Shown here piece after piece: positions 6,492 to 12,218 of a stretch of DNA of 12,218 nucleotides. The position numbers and the translations under genes were made by a program. The DNA is taken from NCBI GenBank assembly GCA_017305815.1, contig JAFKJZ010000087.1, positions 1-12,218 of the forward strand, read 5' to 3'. The notes below the pieces were generated by a model. That model made no database searches and was not told the origin of the DNA. It saw only the letters and a program-made list of their open reading frames with translations. This stretch comes from Hyphomicrobiales bacterium. Lineage in GTDB: Bacteria > Pseudomonadota > Alphaproteobacteria > Rhizobiales > Kaistiaceae. Each line of letters starts with the position of its first letter. The first letter of the stretch is position 1.

Positions 6492-7385
6492 ATGGACTGG
6501 GAAGACCTGAAGACCTTTCTCGCCATAGCGAGGGAAGGCAATCTCTCCGCCGGCGCTCGCGCGCTCGGGGTCAGCCAGACCACGATGGGCCGACGGCTCG
6601 AGGCCTTGCATGAGCGGATCGGCGCCAAGCTGCTGCAGCGCACGCCGGCCGGCTTCGTGCTGACATCCGCCGGCGAGGCCATCCTCCCGACCGTCGAACG
6701 CATGGAGGCCGAGGCGCTGGCGATCGAGCGGACGATCGGCGGCGAGGACATCCGCCTCGAGGGACTGGTGCGCATCACGACGGTCGAGGCCTTCGGCTCG
6801 GAGATGATCGCGCCGGCGCTCGCGCAGTTGCAGGAGCGCTTTCCCGGCATCGCGGTCGAACTGATCACCGACAACCGGGCGCTCAGCCTGGCGCGGCGCG
6901 AAGCGGACATCGCCATCCGCCTGGCGACGTTCGAACAGCACCGGGCCGTGGTGCAGCGGGTCGCCGACATGGCTTTCGGGCTCTATGCCTCGACTCGCTA
7001 TCTGGCGGAGCGGGCGATGCCCGACTGGGCCGACGGCGCGGCGGGGCACCGGCTGATCACGTTGCAGGACGACCTCGCGAACGTGCCGGAGGCGCTCTGG
7101 CTGCGCGCGACGGCGAATGCCGCGACGCCGGGGCTGCTGGCCGACAGCCGCTATGTCCAGTTGCAGGCCTGCTGCGCCGGATTGGGCCTCGCCTGCCTGC
7201 CGCGCTATCTTGCCGACCGCCACGCCAATCTGAAGCGGCTGCGTCCCCCGACGCCACCACCGGCGCGGGGGATCTGGCTTGGCGTGCACGAAGACCTGCG
7301 CCGCACCCCGCGCATCCGCGCGACGCTGGATATCCTGGTCGCCGCGATCCGGGCCGGAAGCAAAAGCCTGTCGCCCGCGGACTGA
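6492..7385 (+). CDS. LysR-family transcriptional regulator
   Basis: A full-length LysR-type regulator of 297 residues. The winged HTH covers about residues 1-60 (DLKTFLAIAREGNLSAGARALGVSQTTMGRRLEAL, then LLQRTPAGFVLTSAGE). The C-terminal periplasmic-binding-like effector domain runs from about 88 (GLVRITTVEAFGSEMIAPALAQLQERFPGIAVEL) to near the end. GAGG lies 8 bases before the ATG. It is divergent from the exported SnoaL-like gene across 124 bp. In the LysR family such a gene pair is commonly the regulator and its target, so control of the SnoaL-like and hydrolase genes is inferred. The effector is unknown. Confidence 0.92.
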   Translation: MDWEDLKTFLAIAREGNLSAGARALGVSQTTMGRRLEALHERIGAKLLQRTPAGFVLTSAGEAILPTVERMEAEALAIERTIGGEDIRLEGLVRITTVEAFGSEMIAPALAQLQERFPGIAVELITDNRALSLARREADIAIRLATFEQHRAVVQRVADMAFGLYASTRYLAERAMPDWADGAAGHRLITLQDDLANVPEALWLRATANAATPGLLADSRYVQLQACCAGLGLACLPRYLADRHANLKRLRPPTPPPARGIWLGVHEDLRRTPRIRATLDILVAAIRAGSKSLSPAD

Positions 7386-7408
7386 GACTCTCCGTCTGGT
7401 TTCCATCA

Positions 7409-7427
7409 GCCTCGTCCGGGCCGAGGC
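7409..7427 (+). terminator. Weak hairpin after lysR
   Basis: GCCTCG (7409-7414) and CGAGGC (7422-7427) form a 6-bp stem with a 7-base loop, 24 bp after the lysR stop. There is no T tract. It may help end the lysR transcript. The remainder of the 130-bp gap up to the glutaminase start shows no convincing promoter. Confidence 0.22.
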
Positions 7428-7515
7428 GCCTGCCAAAGTGTCCGCCAATTCTCCCCCAAGTACTGGCGCACGAATTGCATGATCCAGCGGCGACATTATC
7501 GCGGGGAGAGTGCCG

Positions 7516-8010
7516 ATGCTTCGTACGTTTGTGTCCGGTGAAGGCGAAATACCCTCCAGCGGCCTCGTATCCGACTATCTCGCCGAACTTCATTTCCGCA
7601 TCAGCCATCTCTCCGGCGGCGCCGTGGCGTCCTACATACCGGAACTTGCCAAGGCCGATCCGAAACTCTGCGGCATCGCCATCGCGACGATTGACGGCAA
7701 GACCTATTCGGCTGGCGATGCGGATGTCGAGTTCACGATCCAGTCGGTGTCGAAGCCGTTCGTCTATGGTTATGCGCTGGAGCGGCATGGCCGCGAGGCC
7801 ATCCTGCAACGCGTCGGCGTCGAGCCGACCGGCGAAGCCTTCAACTCGATCGTGCTGGACGAGGTCCATAACCGCCCCTTCAACCCGATGGTCAATGCCG
7901 GGGCGATCGCCATTGCCGAGACGATCAAGGGCGCCACCCCGGCGGAGCGCGCGCAGAATATGCTGACCCTGTTCTCGCGCCTCACCGCAACCGGGCCATC
8001 GCCTATATGA
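7516..8010 (+). pseudogene. glsA: Glutaminase, N-terminal part of a disrupted glutaminase-STAS-cNMP gene
   Basis: The first 156 residues match the serine-dependent glutaminase (GlsA) fold, which hydrolyses glutamine to glutamate and ammonia. Seen: IQSVSKPF with the SxxK pair Ser77/Lys80, FNSIV (109-113) and NPMVNAGA with Asn127. After LTLFSRL the frame breaks and runs eight foreign residues to a TGA at 8008-8010. Compared with E. coli YneH from memory, about 20 residues are missing between FSRL and the HRNRAIAY stretch found in the third frame from 7983. The missing piece includes the Glu161 equivalent, a catalytic residue. This fragment therefore cannot be an active glutaminase. The start is ATG 7516, with GGGGAG 7 bases upstream; a GTG two codons earlier (7510) sits too close to that site. 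Confidence 0.85.
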
Positions 8011-9326
8011 TGCTGAACTCGGGCATGATCCGCCGCGCGCCGGAGGACATACTCGACGTCTATTTCCGCCAGTGCGCCGTGCGCGTCACCGCCCGCGACC
8101 TCGCGGTGATGGCGGCGACGCTGGCGAATGACGGCGTCAACCCGCTGAGCGGCGAGCGCGTGATCGCGACCGAATATGTCTCGGATATCCTGACCGTGAT
8201 GAACACGTGCGGTATGTATAACTATGCCGGCCAATGGTCCTACGACGTCGGCATCCCGGCCAAGAGCGGCGTCGCCGGTTCGATCCTCGCCGTCATTCCG
8301 GGCCAGCTCGGCATCGCCGTGTTCTCGCCGCCGATCGACCAGCACGGCAACAGCGTGCGCGGCGTCGCCGCCTGCAAGGAAATCGCCCAGGATTTCCGCC
8401 TCAACATCTTCCGCAGCCATGTCTCGACCAGCACGGTGATCCGGCGCGAACTCTATGGCGACATCATCCATTCGAAGCGCGCCCGCAACCCGCTGGAGCG
8501 GCGGCTGCTCAGCGAGACCGGGCGCCGGATCTGCATCATCGAGGTGCAGGGCCCCCTGTTCTTCGGCTCGGCCGAGCGGCTGATCCGCCGGATCGGCGAC
8601 GTCCAGTCGACGACCAGCCACGTGATCCTCGATTTCCGCCGCGTGCCGAGCGCCGATGAGGCGGCGTCGCAATTGCTGGCGCGGCTGGCGGGCGCGTTCA
8701 ACGAAACCGGCCGCAAGCTGCTGATTTCCCACCTCGCCCACCAGCCCGCGCTGGCCACGCTGCACGAGGCGATGGAGCAGGCGCTGCCCGAACAGATCTT
8801 CGAGCATCGCGACGCGGCGCTCGAATGGTGCGAGAACGCCGTCATCGCCGAGGCGGGAATCCAGTTCGACGCCACCCGCTTCTCGCTCTCGGAGCTGCAC
8901 ATCTTCAAATCGCTGGCGCGCGACGACCTCAGGCTGCTGGAGGCGCTGGCGCGGCCGATGATCTTCGAGGCCGGCGACCGCATCATCCGCACCGGCGACC
9001 CGGCACGGCTCTTCTTCGTCATCGCGCGCGGCACGGTCACGGTCGAACTGGCCGACGCCGTGCAGGCAACGCACCAGAACCTCCGCATCGCCTCGATGGG
9101 CCCGGGCCTGTCCTTCGGTGAAATGGCGCTGCTCGACGGCGGCACCCGCTCGGCCGATGTCGTCGCGAACGAGCGGGTGGTCTGCTACGGCTTTTCCGTC
9201 GACGCGATCCATGAACTGGGCCGCACCCACCCGCATGTGCTCACGACGATCTACGCCAATATGATGCGTGACTTCTCGGAACGCCTCCGGCGCGCGAATG
9301 ACGAGATCCGCGCGCTGGAGCAGTGA
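8007..9326 (+). CDS. Remainder of the disrupted gene: glutaminase C-terminal part, STAS domain and cyclic-nucleotide-binding domain
   Basis: This 439-residue frame continues the same ancestral gene and is probably part of a pseudogene. Residues 1-135 complete the glutaminase fold (TCGMYNYAG with the Tyr192-equivalent Tyr71; GIPAKSGVAGS; FSPPIDQHGNSVRG). Residues about 168-280 form a STAS domain (IIEVQGPLFFGSAERL, VILDFRRVPSADEAA); the serine phosphorylated in SpoIIAA-type STAS proteins is absent. Residues about 295-430 form a CAP_ED fold with a good phosphate-binding cassette, FGEMALLDGGTRSADVV (370-386). There is no Shine-Dalgarno sequence, but the ATG overlaps the stop of the upstream fragment as ATGA, so coupled translation is conceivable. 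The repaired gene would encode about 620 residues. Coding quality after the break looks intact, which suggests a recent lesion or selection on the C-terminal domains. Confidence 0.8.
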   Translation: MMLNSGMIRRAPEDILDVYFRQCAVRVTARDLAVMAATLANDGVNPLSGERVIATEYVSDILTVMNTCGMYNYAGQWSYDVGIPAKSGVAGSILAVIPGQLGIAVFSPPIDQHGNSVRGVAACKEIAQDFRLNIFRSHVSTSTVIRRELYGDIIHSKRARNPLERRLLSETGRRICIIEVQGPLFFGSAERLIRRIGDVQSTTSHVILDFRRVPSADEAASQLLARLAGAFNETGRKLLISHLAHQPALATLHEAMEQALPEQIFEHRDAALEWCENAVIAEAGIQFDATRFSLSELHIFKSLARDDLRLLEALARPMIFEAGDRIIRTGDPARLFFVIARGTVTVELADAVQATHQNLRIASMGPGLSFGEMALLDGGTRSADVVANERVVCYGFSVDAIHELGRTHPHVLTTIYANMMRDFSERLRRANDEIRALEQ

Positions 9327-10649
9327 TCATTCCGCCGGCTCGGCCGGCACGAAGGCCTTCGCCATCGGGTTGTTCTTGTGCGTCGTCCAGTTGGCGTATT
9401 CACCGGTGATCGGGAAGCCGGTACGCGGATCGACGCCCGAAAGCATCGGTTCCATCGTGATGCAGTTCTCGACCGGGCAGACATTGACGCAGAGATTGCA
9501 GCCGACGCATTCGGCGTCGATCACCTCGAAATGCCGGGCGCCGTCGACCATCGACGTAATCGCCTGGTGCGAAGTGTCCTCGCAGGCGATGTGGCAGCGG
9601 CCGCACTTGATGCAGGCGTCCTGATCGATCTTCGCCTTCGCCACGTAGTTCAGGTTCAGATACTGCCAGTCGGTGACGTTGCCGACCGCCCGGCCGACGA
9701 TGTCGTCGATCGAGGTGAAGCCGTGCTTGTCCATGTAGCTCGACAGGCCCGAGATCATCTCCTGCACGATGCGGAAGCCATAGGTCATGGCGGCGGTGCA
9801 GACCTGGACGTTACCGGCGCCGAGCGCCATGAACTCGACCGCGTCGCGCCAGGTGGTGACGCCACCGATGCCGGAAATCGGCAGGCCGCGCGTCTGCGGG
9901 TCGCGGGCGATCTCGGCCGTCATGTTGAGAGCGATCGGCTTCACCGCCGGGCCGCAATAGCCGCCATGACTGCCCTTGCCGTCGACCGTCGGGATCGGCG
10001 CGAAATTGTCGATGTCGACGCCGATGATCGAGTTGATGGTGTTGATCAGCGACACCGCGTCGGCGCCGCCCCGATGCGCGGCGCGGGCCGGCTGGCGGAT
10101 GTCGGTGATGTTGGGCGTCAGCTTGACGATCACCGGCATGCGCGTGTGCTGCTTGCACCAGCGCGTCACCATCTCGATGTATTCCGGCACCTGGCCGACG
10201 GCGGCGCCCATGCCGCGTTCGCTCATGCCATGCGGGCAGCCGAAATTGAGCTCGACGCCGTCCGCCTCGGTTTCCTCGACCTTGGCGAGGATGTCCTTCC
10301 AGTAGTGCTCCTCGCAGGGAACCATCAGCGAGACGACCAGCGCCCGGTCCGGCCAGTCGCGCTTGACCTCCTTGATCTCGCGCAGGTTCACCTCGAGCGG
10401 CCGGTCGGTGATCAGCTCGATATTGTTGAGGCCGATCAGGCGGCGGTCGTTCGAATGGATCGCGCCATAGCGCGGGCCGGAGACGTTGACGACCGGCGGA
10501 TCGGTGCCGAGCGTCTTCCAGACGACGCCGCCCCAGCCATCCTTGAAGGCGCGGACGACGTTGTAGGCCTTGTCGGTCGGCGGCGCGGAGGCCAGCCAGA
10601 ACGGATTGGGCGACTTGATGCCGACGAAACTGGACGCGAGATTGGCCAT
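9327..10649 (-). CDS. preA: NAD-dependent dihydropyrimidine dehydrogenase, catalytic subunit PreA
   Basis: A 440-residue protein with an FMN TIM barrel (about 1-310) and a C-terminal ferredoxin-type domain (about 335-400). With PreT it reduces uracil and thymine to the 5,6-dihydro forms in the cytoplasm. Cys138 in NFGCPHGMSERGMG matches the proton-donating cysteine of mammalian DPD (in NLSCPHG), with Gly in place of the preceding Ser. KLTPN (176-180), NTINS (203-207) and SGIGGV (259-264) match the flavin and pyrimidine pocket. Two 4Fe-4S sites are present: Cys346, 349, 352 with 356, and Cys381, 384, 387 with 391. AGGAGG precedes the ATG and overlaps the preT stop; 9 bp separate the genes, so they are translationally close. 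The stop abuts the opposing gene's stop (TGATCA at 9324-9329). A 5-methyltetrahydrofolate or other role is not suggested. Confidence 0.95.
   Translation of the reverse strand: MANLASSFVGIKSPNPFWLASAPPTDKAYNVVRAFKDGWGGVVWKTLGTDPPVVNVSGPRYGAIHSNDRRLIGLNNIELITDRPLEVNLREIKEVKRDWPDRALVVSLMVPCEEHYWKDILAKVEETEADGVELNFGCPHGMSERGMGAAVGQVPEYIEMVTRWCKQHTRMPVIVKLTPNITDIRQPARAAHRGGADAVSLINTINSIIGVDIDNFAPIPTVDGKGSHGGYCGPAVKPIALNMTAEIARDPQTRGLPISGIGGVTTWRDAVEFMALGAGNVQVCTAAMTYGFRIVQEMISGLSSYMDKHGFTSIDDIVGRAVGNVTDWQYLNLNYVAKAKIDQDACIKCGRCHIACEDTSHQAITSMVDGARHFEVIDAECVGCNLCVNVCPVENCITMEPMLSGVDPRTGFPITGEYANWTTHKNNPMAKAFVPAEPAE
9334..9348. other. Short perfect hairpin at the convergent glutaminase/preA ends
   Basis: GCCGGC (9334-9339) is repeated as its own complement (9343-9348) around a 3-base loop. 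It begins 8 bp after the plus-strand stop and lies inside the last codons of preA. It could help end the plus-strand transcript. Codon choice for Pro, Ala and Glu at the PreA C-terminus may equally explain it. Confidence 0.22.
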
Positions 10650-10658
10650 GGGTTCCTC

Positions 10659-12023
10659 CTAGGCCGCGACGGACGGGGTCGAGAGCGCGAGATGAATGGA
10701 TTCGGCGGCGATCCGGCCGTCGGCGACGGCGGCGACCGTCAGATCCTCTCCGGTTGCGGCGCAATCACCGCCAGCCCAGACGCCGGGAAGCGTCGTGCGC
10801 CTTTCCTCGTCGACACGGATCTTGCCACCATCGAGCGCGATCGTCTCGGCCGATCCGTTCAAAGCTGCGGGAACGAGGGTCTGGCCGATGGCCTTGAACA
10901 CCGTGTCCGCGGCGAGCGTGAAGGTAGCGCCGGTGCCGACCAGCCTGCCGGCCTCGTCACGCGTTTCCTCGAACTCGATCGCCGCGAGCCGGCCCGCCTC
11001 GGTGAGGAGGCGCCTCGGCCTGGTGTTGTGGAGGATGACGACGCCATCGGTCTGGGCGAGGTCCTGCTCATATTCCGAAGCGCCCATCTTGTCCTGGCCG
11101 CGCCGGTAGACGACGGTGACTTCCCTGGCGCCGAGGCGCTTCGACTGCACGGCGACGTCGATCGCCGTCATGCCGCCGCCGACCACGACGACACGGGCGC
11201 CGACCGGCAGGGTCGAGAGATCCGAGGCCTGGCGCAGTTCGGCGATATAGTCGACCGCGTCGGCGACGCCGGCGAGATCCTCGCCGTCGAGGCCGAGCGC
11301 GTTGACGCCGGCAAGCCCCATGCCGAGGAAGACGGCATCGAAGCTGCCGCGCAGCTCGGCCAGGCTGACGTCACGGCCGATCGCCTTGCCGTGCTCGACG
11401 GCGATGCCGCCGATCGACAGCACGAAGTCGACTTCCTTCTGCGCGAAGTCGTCGGGAGCCTTGTAGGCGGCGATGCCGTATTCGTTGAGGCCGCCGGCCT
11501 TCGGCCGCGCGTCGTAGATGACGACGTCATGGCCATGCATGGCGAGGCGATGGGCGGCGGCAAGCCCGGCGGGACCGGCGCCGACCACGGCGACGCGCTT
11601 GCCGGTCGAGGGAGCGCGCGCAAAAGGCTGCTCGCCGCGCTCTTCCATCAGGACATCGGTCGCATAACGCTGCAGCAGGCCGATCTTGACCGGCTTGCCC
11701 TCCGCTTCCTCGCGGACGCAGGCCTCTTCGCACAGCGTCTCGGTCGGGCAGACGCGGGCGCACATGCCGCCAAGGATATTCTGCGACAGGATCGTCTCGG
11801 CCGAGCCTTCGGGATTGTCGGTCAGGATCTGGCGGATGAAGAGCGGAATGTCGATCGAGGTCGGACACGCCTTCACGCAGGGCGCGTCGTAGCAGAAATA
11901 GCAGCGATCCGCTTCGACGACGGCCTGGTGATGGTCGAGCGGCGGGTGGATGTCGAGAAAGTTGGCGGCATATTCGTCGGGCGACAGACGGCCCGATGCG
12001 ATGTCCGGCAGATGCGACGGCAT
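10659..12023 (-). CDS. preT: NAD-dependent dihydropyrimidine dehydrogenase, electron-input subunit PreT
   Basis: A 454-residue iron-sulfur flavoprotein matching the N-terminal half of mammalian DPD. It takes electrons from NADH through FAD to iron-sulfur clusters and on to PreA. Cluster ligands seen: Cys41, 44, 49, 53 and Cys88, 92, 98, 102. Gln118 in IGLLQRYATD is at the place of the unusual glutamine cluster ligand in DPD. FAD fold: VAVVGAGPAGLAAA (144-157); second dinucleotide fold: VVVVGGGMTAID (278-289); GVWAGGDCA near the end completes FAD binding. I choose ATG 12023 because GGGAGG lies just upstream and DPD-like sequence begins there. An in-frame ATG at 12209 would add 62 residues of non-coding character that contain the putative operator. 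It is first in the preT-preA operon. Confidence 0.94.
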   Translation of the reverse strand: MPSHLPDIASGRLSPDEYAANFLDIHPPLDHHQAVVEADRCYFCYDAPCVKACPTSIDIPLFIRQILTDNPEGSAETILSQNILGGMCARVCPTETLCEEACVREEAEGKPVKIGLLQRYATDVLMEERGEQPFARAPSTGKRVAVVGAGPAGLAAAHRLAMHGHDVVIYDARPKAGGLNEYGIAAYKAPDDFAQKEVDFVLSIGGIAVEHGKAIGRDVSLAELRGSFDAVFLGMGLAGVNALGLDGEDLAGVADAVDYIAELRQASDLSTLPVGARVVVVGGGMTAIDVAVQSKRLGAREVTVVYRRGQDKMGASEYEQDLAQTDGVVILHNTRPRRLLTEAGRLAAIEFEETRDEAGRLVGTGATFTLAADTVFKAIGQTLVPAALNGSAETIALDGGKIRVDEERRTTLPGVWAGGDCAATGEDLTVAAVADGRIAAESIHLALSTPSVAA

Positions 12024-12152
12024 ACGCTGATCCCTCCCTACCGGCCACATGGCCCCGGGTTCCCATGGTACGGCAGGCGTCCGCCCGCCGGTCGACGCTG
12101 TCCCGCGGCCCACCCCTCGTTTTGCTGGTTGTCGGGGCTGCGGTTCAAAAGC

Positions 12153-12168
12153 TTGATCATCTGGACAA
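12153..12168. promoter_or_regulatory. Candidate RutR operator upstream of preT
   Basis: TTGATCATCTGGACAA is a near-palindrome with two 7-bp arms around a 2-bp centre. It matches the RutR consensus known from E. coli (TTGACCA, two bases, TGGTCAA) at every position but one in each arm. It lies 130 bp before the preT ATG and 20-30 bp after a possible -35 element, a suitable place for repression. A rutR gene is in the same window. Confidence 0.65.
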
Positions 12169-12187
12169 ATTCTCGAAAGCTCGTCAA
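12159..12187 (-). promoter_or_regulatory. Possible promoter of preT-preA
   Basis: On the minus strand CTTGACG gives a good alphaproteobacterial -35 (TTGACG, 12187-12182). The -10 at 17-bp spacing (CCAGAT, 12164-12159) is poor and lies within the putative RutR site. The leader would be about 130 bases. Nothing else is recognised in the 195 bp between the preT start and the right edge. Confidence 0.3.
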
Positions 12188-12218
12188 GGCTTGATTTGAG
12201 CCATTCCAATCTGCCGGA

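Noticed and set aside
7975..8012. Programmed ribosomal frameshift joining the two glutaminase frames
   Set aside because: No slippery heptamer or obvious stimulator is seen, and a frameshift would not restore the roughly 20 missing residues with the catalytic Glu.
9378..12194. Very long plus-strand open frame (938 codons) opposite preT-preA
   Set aside because: It is antisense to two clear genes with full family motifs. Its translation is rich in R, D, A and H with no recognisable domain, typical of shadow frames in GC-rich DNA.
12024..12209. N-terminal extension of PreT from ATG 12209
   Set aside because: The added 62 residues lack DPD similarity, cover the putative operator, and are less plausible than ATG 12023, which has GGGAGG upstream.

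Overview
The window looks like the chromosome of a GC-rich alphaproteobacterium, probably of the order Hyphomicrobiales (Rhizobiales). This rests on base composition, codon use and the gene families present; I cannot name a genus. Its main content is most of a reductive pyrimidine (uracil/thymine) catabolic pathway with regulators. In the middle sits an apparently unrelated block that includes a broken multidomain glutaminase gene. I see no tRNA, rRNA, CRISPR array, insertion sequence or integrase.

Left block (1-3626, minus strand), in transcription order: a class III omega-amino acid (beta-alanine):pyruvate aminotransferase, a CoA-acylating (methyl)malonate-semialdehyde dehydrogenase (mmsA), and the N-terminal half of an N-carbamoyl-beta-alanine amidohydrolase (pydC type) that runs off the left edge. 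A divergent XRE-cupin regulator starts at 3748. The 121-bp gap between it and the aminotransferase carries good sigma70-like promoters in both directions, and the regulator's mRNA appears leaderless. A RutR-like TetR repressor (4435-5085) follows on the plus strand.

Middle block (5096-9326): an alpha/beta-hydrolase of the carboxylesterase/phospholipase type and a secreted SnoaL-like protein lie on the minus strand, divergent from a LysR regulator. Next comes a glutaminase-STAS-cyclic-nucleotide-binding gene on the plus strand. It has lost about 60 bp, including the codon for the catalytic glutamate, and is out of frame at the junction.

Right block (9327-12218, minus strand): preT-preA, the two subunits of NAD-dependent dihydropyrimidine dehydrogenase, as a tight operon. 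Upstream is a 16-bp near-palindrome (12153-12168) that closely resembles the RutR operator known from E. coli.

Together: PreTA reduces uracil to dihydrouracil; a dihydropyrimidinase, not in the window and expected to the left of pydC, would open the ring; PydC releases beta-alanine, CO2 and ammonia; the aminotransferase gives malonate semialdehyde; MmsA gives acetyl-CoA (or propionyl-CoA from the thymine branch). RutR is the likely uracil sensor. The XRE-cupin protein is the likely local regulator of the beta-alanine end. Both regulatory assignments are inferences from sequence and position.
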